Shown here in pieces: positions 1-8,210 of a stretch of 64,000 nucleotides of DNA. The notes under the pieces were generated by a model. That model saw only the letters and a list, made by a program, of their open reading frames with translations, had not been told where the DNA came from and searched no databases. Numbering within the stretch: the stretch's first letter is position 1; each line of letters starts with the position of its first letter. This DNA is from Magnetovibrio sp. (lineage in GTDB: Bacteria; Pseudomonadota; Alphaproteobacteria; Rhodospirillales; Casp-alpha2). The position numbers were made by a program, and so were the translations under genes. The DNA is taken from contig PBKU01000057.1 in NCBI GenBank assembly GCA_002722175.1, forward strand, positions 36,596 to 100,595, in the 5' to 3' direction.

Positions 1-1085
1 AAATCTCTTATTTTATCGCGAACATTGTCCGCTTTAACAAAAAAATCAACTGCCTGTAGTCGAGTTTTTATCTTTTCAGTGTTAGTCAGTGGCGATGCCA
101 ACCTAGACGCAAGCAAACGGGACCCGGCTCCAGTTATAGTATGGTCAATAGTCGATAGGACGCTTCCCTCCTTATCCCCAGACAACGTTGCTGTCAATTC
201 AAGGTTTCTGCGGGTTGCTGAATCCATCTTTAAGATATGTCCATCAGTTAAGGGCCGCAAAACGGAAATATGTGGTAACCCTCCCCTTTGTGTTAACTCT
301 ATGTAATTTATCACAGAACCGGCGGCCGCTATCTCCGCACGCGAAAAATTCCCAAACGCTTCTAATGTTTTTACTTTGTATAGATTGCACAAACGTTCTT
401 CACTATTGCGACTGTCAAAATTGTTTGGTTCCAGAATAGTGATTGCAGCCTTTATGCGGTCTTGTTGGATGAGTGAAGTTTGTTCCAAGGTTTTCTGGTC
501 GATTAATAGCTCCCCCGGTTCTAAACGAGCAAAAACAGCCAAAAGCTCATCCTTTTTAACTGGTTGGGAAAAAAAGTCCCCTGTTGAAACATCTATCCAA
601 GCAAGACCTAGTTTAGCGTTAATAGCAGCTAAAGCAGCCAGATAATTGTTACGGCGTGAATCTAAAAGTGCTTCTTCTGTTATAGTTCCAGGGGTTATAA
701 CGCGCACAACATTGCGCTTCACGATTTTTTTGGCTCCATGCCGTTTTTTGGCCTCCGCGGGATCCTCAAGTTGTTCACAAATCGCTACCCGGAAATCCTT
801 TTTTACAAGTTTATTCAGATAACTTTCGTGACTGTGAACAGGAACACCGCACATCGCAACATCAGATCCAAGGTGCTGGCCGCGCTTTGTAAGCGCAATA
901 TCCAGAGCGGCTGACGCTATAACCGCATCATCAAAAAATAATTCATAAAAATCCCCCATACGATAAAATAAAAGGTGGTCTAGATGTTCTTTCTTTATCT
1001 CAAGATACTGAGCCATCATCGGCGTTACGGTCATATTTTTTGTTTTAGGATCACTTTCTTTTTCAGGGGTGGGCTTCACTTGCAT
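1..1085 (-). CDS. mutS: DNA mismatch repair protein MutS (N-terminal part, cut by window edge)
   Basis: MutS recognises mismatches and starts methyl-independent or MutL-dependent repair in the cytoplasm. I translated the minus strand from the ATG at 1085: about 361 residues stay open to base 1. The mismatch-binding domain holds the Phe-X-Glu motif in GDFYELF (F46, E48). The connector domain follows, and the core domain begins near ILKMDSATRRNLEL. A second possible start is the ATG at residue 18, before TVTPMMAQYLEIKK, which matches the usual family N-terminus. The gene begins 11 bases after the ampG stop, and an AAGG ribosome site overlaps that stop, so it is probably the third gene of a leftward operon. 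The C-terminal ATPase part lies outside the window. Confidence 0.97.
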   Translation of the reverse strand, partial: MQVKPTPEKESDPKTKNMTVTPMMAQYLEIKKEHLDHLLFYRMGDFYELFFDDAVIASAALDIALTKRGQHLGSDVAMCGVPVHSHESYLNKLVKKDFRVAICEQLEDPAEAKKRHGAKKIVKRNVVRVITPGTITEEALLDSRRNNYLAALAAINAKLGLAWIDVSTGDFFSQPVKKDELLAVFARLEPGELLIDQKTLEQTSLIQQDRIKAAITILEPNNFDSRNSEERLCNLYKVKTLEAFGNFSRAEIAAAGSVINYIELTQRGGLPHISVLRPLTDGHILKMDSATRRNLELTATLSGDKEGSVLSTIDHTITGAGSRLLASRLASPLTNTEKIKTRLQAVDFFVKADNVRDKIRD

Positions 1086-1096
1086 TACTAACGGCC

Positions 1097-2440
1097 TTAG
1101 TTGATGTTTTCTGACTGGGGTGAAGTTTTCATAATATATACCAAAAGCATCAAGCCTGGAATTGCCCCTATAGTGGTAAAAATAAAAAAAGAAACCCAGT
1201 CCATACTATCCGCAAGCCATCCCGCACCAGATGCCATCACTGTACGAGAAAATGCCATTAGGGAAGTTAAAAGTGCATATTGTGTTGCTGTGTAGGCAGT
1301 ACTGCATAGGCTCGAAAGATAGGCTACAAATGCCGCTGTCCCCATCCCAGTAGTAATGTTCTCAACTGCAATAGTTAGTGCTAGCATGCTTAAATTGCTG
1401 CCTGTCCACGCCTGAAGGATAAATATCAAATTTGAAACCCCCATCAATAGACCGCACACAAAGAGACCACGGAGAATACCTAACCTGGCAAGTAAAATAC
1501 CACCTAAGAAACCACCTGCAACTATAGCGTTGAAGCCGAAAACCTTGGCAACACCAGCAATTTCTGTTTTTGAAAATCCGATTTCCAAAAAAAATGGAAT
1601 TTTCATAACCGCTAGAACAGCATCACCAAACTTATAAAACATTATAAAAAACAATATTGGGAGCCAACTTGGCCGAGATATAAATTCAAGAAAAGGGCAA
1701 AGAAATGCACTATAAAACCAGATTCCAGCCTCAAGAATCTTTGGAGGAAGCTGTTTCTTGCTTTTAATAAAGGGTTTTATTGACTTCCCTAATATAATTG
1801 GAGCCGGAAAAGAAGGAGCTGCAGGTTCTGGATTAAGCAAAATACTGATTATACCAACAAAAATTAATAACCCCATACCGAGAAATACTAAATTCCATGG
1901 CAGCATATCTGCAAAAATAAGGCCCGCTGCAGCGCCACCCACCTGCCCAACACGCCACCCAAGAACTATAGTCGCCGCACCTGCAGCAAGATGTTTCCTA
2001 TCTAAGATCTCCACCCGATAAGCATCAATAACAATATCTTGGCTAGCTGATGCAAAGGCTACTATAACCGCAAATCCGGCCACTACTAATAAACTGTCCT
2101 TCGGGTTACTATGTCCCAGCGCAATAATTGAAATCAACAAAAAAACCTGGGTAACCAACACCCACCCGCGTCGTCGTCCAAACAAAGGCGTAATAAAAGG
2201 AAGGGAAATATGATCAATTAGAGGGGCCCACAAAAACTTTAATGAATAAGGTAAACTTACTAGAGCAAACAAACCTATACCACTTTTACTAACCCCCCCC
2301 TCAAATAACCAGGCGGTTAAGGGTTCAGCTAAAACGCCAAAGGGTATCCCGCTCGAAAGGCCAAGAAAAACCATCGATAGAACCCTTCGATCCAAATATA
2401 TCTTGAAGGCTTCCAGCCATTTTTTTGTAATAACTCTCAA
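1097..2440 (-). CDS. ampG: AmpG-type muropeptide permease (MFS)
   Basis: A predicted 447-residue inner-membrane transporter of the major facilitator superfamily, AmpG branch. AmpG imports GlcNAc-anhydromuramyl peptides released during wall turnover, feeding recycling and, in some species, beta-lactamase induction. The N-terminus carries family hallmarks: GLSSGIPFG, a helix with LTAWLFEGGV, LPYSLKFLWAPLID and GRRRGW. About twelve hydrophobic segments are visible. The start is TTG and overlaps the stop of the upstream glycosyltransferase gene as TTGA, which suggests translational coupling. The codons for E-G-G-V create a G8 run at 2293-2300. AmpG fits the envelope theme of its neighbour; the specific substrate is inferred from the family. 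Confidence 0.93.
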   Translation of the reverse strand: MRVITKKWLEAFKIYLDRRVLSMVFLGLSSGIPFGVLAEPLTAWLFEGGVSKSGIGLFALVSLPYSLKFLWAPLIDHISLPFITPLFGRRRGWVLVTQVFLLISIIALGHSNPKDSLLVVAGFAVIVAFASASQDIVIDAYRVEILDRKHLAAGAATIVLGWRVGQVGGAAAGLIFADMLPWNLVFLGMGLLIFVGIISILLNPEPAAPSFPAPIILGKSIKPFIKSKKQLPPKILEAGIWFYSAFLCPFLEFISRPSWLPILFFIMFYKFGDAVLAVMKIPFFLEIGFSKTEIAGVAKVFGFNAIVAGGFLGGILLARLGILRGLFVCGLLMGVSNLIFILQAWTGSNLSMLALTIAVENITTGMGTAAFVAYLSSLCSTAYTATQYALLTSLMAFSRTVMASGAGWLADSMDWVSFFIFTTIGAIPGLMLLVYIMKTSPQSENIN

Positions 2441-3681
2441 GCTGAATCCGTAGACAATATTTTGTTACTTTCGGACCATACCTGTTCTACACCTATCGAT
2501 TCAATACATGGAAAGGGGTTTCTTTTGTTGTCTCGTTTTGTACAACGCCAAAAGCAGTGATAACACGGCATTTTATAGCTTATAAATCGGGTGGTAGAAG
2601 GCGTTAAGTTAGGCGGGTAGGGAAAAAAGCTTGAAAAATGCCCCCCCCCAACTAGAACAACTGTTGGAGCGCCAAGCCCTATGGCAAGGTGAGCAGTTCC
2701 AGTATCGTTGGAAACTACTAATGCTGCATTTTTTAGTAAGTATAATAAATCGGGCAAGGATGTCTTTCCCGTTAAATTTGTTATTTGAGCTCCACCCTCG
2801 GTTTGAGAAAATACCGGCCACGTGACATTTTCAAAAACGTGCCCAACAATACAGACATTAAAGCCTGCTACTGCGAATTTTTCTGCAAGTGTTTTGTAAC
2901 CTTCCAAAGGCCAACGTCGACCAAATTCGTTACTGCCTGGTACTAATACAACGTAATTTTTAAGCTTTCGAAATATTGTAGGTGTTTTTGCAACCCAATT
3001 GATTTTTGGAAATTCTGGCATTATATCACGTCCTAGCAACGCAGAAACAAATCGTGCATGCCTGACAATTTCATGAGTTGGGTAGTCACCGGTGTTTATT
3101 ATAAGATGTGCTTGGCTCAAGTAATACTTAAACTCTGAACGTGTCGTTTCACTTATATATGGATAGCTTACTACCATCTTCGGTGCACCAGAGACCCAAA
3201 CTAAACTATCAGCCATCAATGTTCGACGAAAGTATGAATCACATACAGCTACAGCTACACCTAGCAGCCGCACTTTTACTGAAACACAAAATCTGTAAAG
3301 TATTTTTTTAGCAAAAGCATGCTCATTTATTGTAATTATCTGGTAACCTTCAAAAATTTGTTTGGCAATGGTGGCCCAACTTTTACACCCAAGAATTGTA
3401 ATATCTTGTTTCGAAACACCAAAAGCCTCTGAATAATGTTCTAGAGATTGCCGAAATAAGGTCATATCTCCAATGCCGTCCATACGAACAACTAAAACGC
3501 CCTTTCGTTTAAAGAACACTGGTAAATTCCTAGCAACTAGGTCAAACGGACGAAACAACCACCAACGTCGCCGCATCGCACCAGGAAATAAACGCCAAAA
3601 TCTGGGAGTTTCAATTTCCGGGTGCCAACTATTTTTTTTATCTATCGGCGAAAACTTGACGCCGTAATTTTTTTTGGCCAT
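2437..3681 (-). CDS. Glycosyltransferase family 9 (heptosyltransferase-like)
   Basis: A 414-residue GT-B fold glycosyltransferase of family 9, which normally adds heptose or a related sugar to the LPS core on the cytoplasmic face. Visible family motifs are RMDGIGDM near residue 67, PGSNEFGRRWP at about 248-258, SNDTGTAHLA at 324-333 and GGGHF at 345-349, followed by a Cys-rich C-terminus typical of many members (CYHC, FWRC, FPCIESI). The acceptor and sugar cannot be told from sequence. It is the first gene of the leftward set with ampG and mutS. The three glycines at 345-347 are written GGG GGG GGG, a G9 run (2641-2649) in which slippage would remove the last 65 or so residues. Confidence 0.88.
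   Translation of the reverse strand: MAKKNYGVKFSPIDKKNSWHPEIETPRFWRLFPGAMRRRWWLFRPFDLVARNLPVFFKRKGVLVVRMDGIGDMTLFRQSLEHYSEAFGVSKQDITILGCKSWATIAKQIFEGYQIITINEHAFAKKILYRFCVSVKVRLLGVAVAVCDSYFRRTLMADSLVWVSGAPKMVVSYPYISETTRSEFKYYLSQAHLIINTGDYPTHEIVRHARFVSALLGRDIMPEFPKINWVAKTPTIFRKLKNYVVLVPGSNEFGRRWPLEGYKTLAEKFAVAGFNVCIVGHVFENVTWPVFSQTEGGAQITNLTGKTSLPDLLYLLKNAALVVSNDTGTAHLAIGLGAPTVVLVGGGHFSSFFPYPPNLTPSTTRFISYKMPCYHCFWRCTKRDNKRNPFPCIESIGVEQVWSESNKILSTDSA
2641..2649 (-). repeat. G9 mononucleotide tract inside glycosyltransferase gene
   Basis: Nine C on the + strand, nine G on the coding strand, encoding Gly345-Gly347 of the GT9 protein. A one-base slip would truncate the protein. The tract has the form of a contingency locus, but the glycines belong to a plausible family motif and a G9 tract also occurs in the ftsK homologue of this window, so it may only reflect codon choice. 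Confidence 0.9.
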
Positions 3682-4138
3682 AAAAAAACATCACTGAATT
3701 ATTTCACAAAATCATAAAGGGGAGCTAAAATATACTTTTTGGTGAAAAATTGCATTTATCATATCTAATAGACTTTCAAGATGCTGATCAAAATTTATAT
3801 TTAATTTACCTACAATCACATACTAGCATTTCCCAGGATACGCACTAAAGTAAGATCAATACGAAAACAGCTTTATTATTCATTTTTCGAGTACCCCGAG
3901 AGGCACTTAAAGCCTACCTATTTGCTTGACCGAACGGATCTGATCTCAACGGAGCAAAACACTGCATAAATCAATAAAAACCAACTATTTATAGACTTTT
4001 ATTAATTATTATTTTATTATTTCATTATACTACATTGAAATTAATAAATATACTATATTTACGCGGTTGAGACTCTCGTTTGTTAACTTGTCGTCACTAC
4101 CTTAAACACATTAAGTTTTTTAATACTGACATAAACAC
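3682..4138. other. Intergenic region between divergent GT9 and EI24 genes
   Basis: 457 bases of very AT-rich DNA separate the leftward glycosyltransferase and the rightward membrane-protein gene, so promoters for both should lie here. I could not find a convincing -35/-10 pair, a tRNA, a riboswitch or an inverted repeat. No reading frame with coding character is visible. Confidence 0.6.
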
Positions 4139-4819
4139 ATGATGTTACGTCTTTTTATTAATTCATTGCATGATATTGTTGAACTACGCTTGCAAAAATA
4201 TCTTTGGCTAGCATTCTGTATATCTATAGGTATTTTTCTCATAATTTTTTTTGGCATTATTGCTTTAATTGACATAATCAGTGCTGCAAATATAGGGTGG
4301 TTCACATCAACCGTTAAATTCCTGGGTTTTTTCGCATCTTTTGCACTCACTTTAATTTTTTTTCCTACAACTGTAACAGCCATTACTAATTTTTATCTTG
4401 AGGATATAGCTTACGCTGTTGAAAACAAACACTATTCTCCTAAACTAGAAATAAATAAACAATCCCTAATTTCCTCTTTAACTACTAGCGTAAAGTTTTT
4501 TTGTATTTTAGTAGCTTTAAACATCGCCATTTTACCTTTTCTGCTCGTGTTGCCCGTTTTTCCTTTTGTCTATTTTACAATTAACGGGTATCTACATGGA
4601 CTTGAACTTTTTAAAATTATTGCGAATCGTCAATTTTGTGCAAAAGATGTAGATATTATTATAAGATCGAAGCGCATTCAAATATTTGCTGCAGGCGTTA
4701 TAATTGTGCTTGTGCAAACTGTTCCTTTAATTAATCTTTTTGCTCCTGTTGTCGGGGCGGTTACAATGGTACACCTTTTCCATTGCTGGAAAGCCGATCA
4801 CAGCGTTAGATTATCATGA
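4139..4819 (+). CDS. EI24/CysZ-like membrane protein
   Basis: A predicted 226-residue inner-membrane protein with about five or six hydrophobic segments. It resembles the EI24 domain family, which includes the CysZ sulfate permease: short N-terminal amphipathic stretch, first helices near residues 22-45 and 58-83, then a loop of the type LEDIAYAVENKHY, matching the family loop that precedes the third helix. Alphaproteobacterial members are usually annotated only as EI24 domain proteins and no cys genes are nearby, so a sulfate role should not be assumed. The start is ATG ATG with no clear Shine-Dalgarno. The bactofilin gene follows after 34 bases, so the two are probably co-transcribed. Confidence 0.75.
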   Translation: MMLRLFINSLHDIVELRLQKYLWLAFCISIGIFLIIFFGIIALIDIISAANIGWFTSTVKFLGFFASFALTLIFFPTTVTAITNFYLEDIAYAVENKHYSPKLEINKQSLISSLTTSVKFFCILVALNIAILPFLLVLPVFPFVYFTINGYLHGLELFKIIANRQFCAKDVDIIIRSKRIQIFAAGVIIVLVQTVPLINLFAPVVGAVTMVHLFHCWKADHSVRLS

Positions 4820-4853
4820 CGTTTTCTGCTAAAACTTAAAAAGGGGGCTAGAA

Positions 4854-5492
4854 ATGTTCAATAAAAAAACCGACAAAAGTAGTGAGGAGAATTCTAAGCC
4901 CGATGACTCCTCGAACACTAATAGCGAGCTAGCGCCACCTCTAAAACCCTTCTCAAAGAAAGGCTCACACATACCAAACAAACCTCCTGTTTCATCAAGT
5001 TTTCAACTTGAACCACATGTAACACGTAAAACTGAAATCCCGAGAGGTCCTGATAGAAAGTTTAAGCCCCAACGCAATTCGGATATTGACAGTAAAACAT
5101 TAATCGTAGGTCGGTCTATTGAACTGCGTGGTGAGATTACATCTTGCGATCATCTAATTATTGAAGGATATGTCGAGATCACCCTGCCGGGGGCACGCGT
5201 GCTCGAAATTTCTACTGACGGGCGATACAAAGGCTCAGCCGAAGTTGAAGTCGCGGATATAAGTGGCCGTTTTGAGGGTGACTTAACAGCGAGAGATCGC
5301 CTGATAGTTAGATCAGGCGGTAGAATTTTTGGGAAAGTCCGATATGGGCGTATTGTAATAGAATCTGGTGGGGAGGTAGCCGGGGAAATGAAAACCCTTG
5401 ACCCAACGTCATTTGATGAAACTAACAACAATCAAGCTGACCCTAAGAATAGTCATAAAAAGTCCCAGGCAGCAAAAAAAAGGAACACCTAA
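4854..5492 (+). CDS. Bactofilin (polymer-forming cytoskeletal protein)
   Basis: A 212-residue bactofilin. These proteins polymerise without nucleotide into filaments on the inner membrane and position wall enzymes or morphogenetic proteins. The first 80 residues are Ser/Pro/Lys-rich and likely disordered. From about residue 80 to 185 is the right-handed beta-helix core, with short repeats such as ELRGEITSCDHLIIEGYVE, GRYKGSAEVEVADISGRFEG and RSGGRIFGKVRYGRIVIESGG. The tail is charged. A strong AAGGGGG ribosome site precedes the ATG. The stop overlaps the next start (TAATG), which suggests coupling to the downstream lipoprotein. Confidence 0.93.
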   Translation: MFNKKTDKSSEENSKPDDSSNTNSELAPPLKPFSKKGSHIPNKPPVSSSFQLEPHVTRKTEIPRGPDRKFKPQRNSDIDSKTLIVGRSIELRGEITSCDHLIIEGYVEITLPGARVLEISTDGRYKGSAEVEVADISGRFEGDLTARDRLIVRSGGRIFGKVRYGRIVIESGGEVAGEMKTLDPTSFDETNNNQADPKNSHKKSQAAKKRNT

Positions 5493-5986
5493 TGCAACTG
5501 ACCTCCGGGTTTCGACTCTTTTTTCTGTGCTGTGTATTATTTGGTCTTGTTAACTGCAAAAAGCATTCGCATACCTTAAAGACTAAAGTCGCAACGGTTT
5601 CTGAAAAACAAAGCACCACTGTTTTTGCTCCTGTGCCCGCAATAAACCAGGATATACCCCCATCTAGGTCCAACAAGCTACCGCCCCAAGATAGCACGCT
5701 GGAATCTTCGATTGTAGCTTCCTACCCAGATATAGAGACTCTTTCCGGGATGGCGTTGACAGAAATTTCTGATTTATTGGGCGAGCCCGATCTAGCTCGA
5801 CACGATCCACCTGCAATATATTGGCAGTACAAGCTTATTAACTGCACTCTGGATTTTTATCTTTACCCCGACAAAAAAGATAAACACACCCACAGGGTGA
5901 CTTTTTTCCAAACTCGTGGCAACCAGCCCTTAAACTCTTGTTTTACCAATGCAATTGCTCGCAACAAGAATGTCCCAAGCAGCTAA
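5492..5986 (+). CDS. Putative lipoprotein with SmpA/BamE-like C-terminal region
   Basis: A 164-residue protein of unknown role. Residues 1-22 form a lipoprotein signal: short positive end, hydrophobic stretch RLFFLCCVLFGL and a lipobox ending LVNC. After a Pro/Ser-rich linker comes a compact region with ALTEISDLLGEPDLARHDPPAIYWQYKL and then LDFYLY, a pattern seen in small SmpA/BamE-type outer-membrane lipoproteins in which a Leu-Gly-Glu-Pro turn precedes a Trp-Gln-Tyr strand. This relationship is a resemblance only. The gene overlaps the bactofilin stop by one base, so it may be a periplasmic partner in the same envelope pathway. Confidence 0.65.
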   Translation: MQLTSGFRLFFLCCVLFGLVNCKKHSHTLKTKVATVSEKQSTTVFAPVPAINQDIPPSRSNKLPPQDSTLESSIVASYPDIETLSGMALTEISDLLGEPDLARHDPPAIYWQYKLINCTLDFYLYPDKKDKHTHRVTFFQTRGNQPLNSCFTNAIARNKNVPSS

Positions 5987-6010
5987 GCACTCATTTTGGC
6001 CGCTTAGCTG
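5980..6010 (+). terminator. Hairpin at the end of the lipoprotein gene
   Basis: A perfect 9-base inverted repeat, CAGCTAAGC at 5980-5988 and GCTTAGCTG at 6002-6010, encloses 13 bases and covers the stop codon. It could end the EI24-bactofilin-lipoprotein transcript or protect its 3' end. No U-run follows, so a factor-independent terminator is not certain. Confidence 0.4.
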
Positions 6011-6110
6011 AAAAAGATAAGAGATCACAGTTCAAAAAATCTGGTATCTGGCTATCAGTTAAGCTCGGACCTTTGGTCGACGCTTTGATGATATTGCTTC
6101 AAGGAAAAAA

Positions 6111-6911
6111 TCAATCTAAATTAAGCACATCACGCATACTATATAGACCAGGCTCTTTTTGGCCAATCCATAGAGCAGCTCGGAGGGCCCCCTTTACAAA
6201 AAGAGCCCGATCGCTGGCTTTATGAGTGAACTCTATGCGTTCACCATACCCGGCAAATATTATACTATGATCACCAACCACGTCTCCTCCCCTTAGAACC
6301 GAATACCCTATCTCGCCATCAGACCGGGGGCCAGCCTGCCCCTTTCTACCAAAAAGAGCTTTCTCACTATGCTTAACCCCCATACCACTAGCCGCTGCTT
6401 CCCCTAGCATAAGCGCCGTACCTGAGGGTGCGTCAACTTTCTTCCGGTGATGCATTTCAAGCACCTCAACGTCCCAGCCTTCGCCAAGTATTTTGGCAGC
6501 TTTCTCTGTAATACCGACTAGCAAATTAATACCCATACTCATATTACCAGCCTGTACAATAGCAGCCATTAATGCCGCATTATTAATATACATCTGCTCC
6601 TCGTCAGATAAGCCGGTTGTGCCAATTATTAATGCGGTTCTAGTTTCAGCAGCTAGTTTAGCATGATTTACCGTAGCGGCGGGGGCTGTAAAATCTATAA
6701 TTACATCGGAATCTTGAAACAGCGATAACGGGTCACTCCCAATATAAACTGGTTTTTTGTCTAGTCCCAGTAAAGCGGCTATGTCTTGTCCAACAAGTGC
6801 ACTCTCTGGATGTTCTGTGCCCCCTACAAACTCTACCCTATCGTCATTTATGGCACCAGCTACCAACATACGCCCCATTTGGCCCCAACAACCAACAACT
6901 CCAACTTTCAT
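6111..6911 (-). CDS. dapB: 4-hydroxy-tetrahydrodipicolinate reductase
   Basis: DapB reduces the condensation product of DapA with NAD(P)H in the lysine and meso-diaminopimelate pathway, supplying peptidoglycan. The 266-residue protein has the N-terminal Rossmann motif GVVGCWGQMGR, then DFTAPAATVNHA, and the diagnostic catalytic stretch EMHHRKKVDAPSGTA near residue 156. GEIGYSVLRGGDVVGDH and EFTHKASDR follow, as in the family. An upstream GGGGGCACT ribosome site supports the ATG. It lies 64 bases downstream of dnaJ on the same strand, the order known from many alphaproteobacteria, and may be read through from the heat-shock operon. Confidence 0.97.
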   Translation of the reverse strand: MKVGVVGCWGQMGRMLVAGAINDDRVEFVGGTEHPESALVGQDIAALLGLDKKPVYIGSDPLSLFQDSDVIIDFTAPAATVNHAKLAAETRTALIIGTTGLSDEEQMYINNAALMAAIVQAGNMSMGINLLVGITEKAAKILGEGWDVEVLEMHHRKKVDAPSGTALMLGEAAASGMGVKHSEKALFGRKGQAGPRSDGEIGYSVLRGGDVVGDHSIIFAGYGERIEFTHKASDRALFVKGALRAALWIGQKEPGLYSMRDVLNLD

Positions 6912-6975
6912 AGTGCCCCCTTTATAGCCAAAGGACCTCGCAGAAGTATGGGTGACCTAAAACACCTAAAAAATT

Positions 6976-8100
6976 TTACTCACTCAAGTCTTCCCAAAGT
7001 TCTTTTACTTTATCAAAAAACCCCTGTGATTGTGGACTGTGCTTTTTACTTCCTCCCCCCTTTTCAGCAAATTCTTTTAAAAGCTCTTTTTGCCTTTTTG
7101 TTAGGTTTACTGGTGTCTCAACAATGGTTTGCACAAACATGTCGCCCCTAGCCTTACTTCGGAGAATACTCATGCCCTTTCCTTTCAGGCGTAATTGGTA
7201 TCCAGTGGAAGTTCCCTCTGGAATATTCACCCTAGCTAGCTTCCCCTCAACGGTAGGGACTTCTATTGCACCCCCTAGTGCAGCTACAGTCATTGGGATT
7301 GGAACACGGCAGTTTATATCAACACCTTCTCGTTGAAAAAATCGATGGGGTCGAATAGCAAGAAAAATGTACAAATCCCCTGGAGGGGCGCCACGAACAC
7401 CTGCCTCACCCTCACCTGACAAACGTATCCTGGTTCCATCTTCAACACCGGGGGGAATATTAACTGAAAGATTTTTCTTTTTGTTCACACGCCCCTGCCC
7501 CCCGCAAGAGGTGCAGGGGTCTTTTATCATATGGCCTGTCCCACCACAATTTGGGCAAGTTCGTTCAACAGTAAAAAAGCCTGACTGAGCACGCACTCTT
7601 CCAGCGCCACCACAACCTGAGCAAGCCCCAGGCCGAGCCCCGCCCTCTGAACCGCTTCCACTGCAGTCCCCGCACAGTACCGATGCCGGAACGCGAATAT
7701 CTGTTTTTTTACCAGTGAAAGCCTCCTCTAAATCTATTTCCATATTAAACCGTAAATCCGAACCCTGTCCTGAATTTGTGTGACTCCTACCACCCGCACC
7801 AAACGCACCAAACATTTCGTCAAATATGTCAGCGAAGCCCGAACCAAAACCCCCACCGCCTCCTTGACCACCCTGCTCAAACGCCGCATGTCCAAAGCGA
7901 TCATATGCTGCTCGCTTTTCATCATCTTTCAAGATTTCGTAAGCTTCGCTAACTTCTTTAAAATTTTTTTCTGCCTCAGCGTTATCCGGATTACGGTCAG
8001 GGTGATATTTCATAGCAAGCTTGCGATAAGCTTTTTTTATTTCTTCAGAATTCGCACTACGGTTTATTCCGAGGGCTTCATAGAAATCTCGCTTGGGCAT
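6976..8100 (-). CDS. dnaJ: Chaperone protein DnaJ (Hsp40)
   Basis: Co-chaperone that delivers unfolded clients to DnaK and stimulates its ATPase. The 374-residue protein is a full type I Hsp40: J domain at 4-70 with the HPD motif in MKYHPDRNP, a Gly/Phe-rich region ([17 protein letters not shown]), then four zinc-finger repeats [24 protein letters not shown] and CTSCGGQG, followed by the two beta-barrel client domains. It is 110 bases downstream of dnaK. The ATG is preceded by AGGGAGCAGG. Confidence 0.98.
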   Translation of the reverse strand: MPKRDFYEALGINRSANSEEIKKAYRKLAMKYHPDRNPDNAEAEKNFKEVSEAYEILKDDEKRAAYDRFGHAAFEQGGQGGGGGFGSGFADIFDEMFGAFGAGGRSHTNSGQGSDLRFNMEIDLEEAFTGKKTDIRVPASVLCGDCSGSGSEGGARPGACSGCGGAGRVRAQSGFFTVERTCPNCGGTGHMIKDPCTSCGGQGRVNKKKNLSVNIPPGVEDGTRIRLSGEGEAGVRGAPPGDLYIFLAIRPHRFFQREGVDINCRVPIPMTVAALGGAIEVPTVEGKLARVNIPEGTSTGYQLRLKGKGMSILRSKARGDMFVQTIVETPVNLTKRQKELLKEFAEKGGGSKKHSPQSQGFFDKVKELWEDLSE

Positions 8101-8210
8101 GCCTGCTCCCTAAAATTGCTTTGGTCAGCTCTTGTTGAAGGCTTCTGATGTCTGCGAAATGAGTAAATACGTTAACGAAAACCTTAAAGAATTCGACGTT
8201 ATCTATTGTT

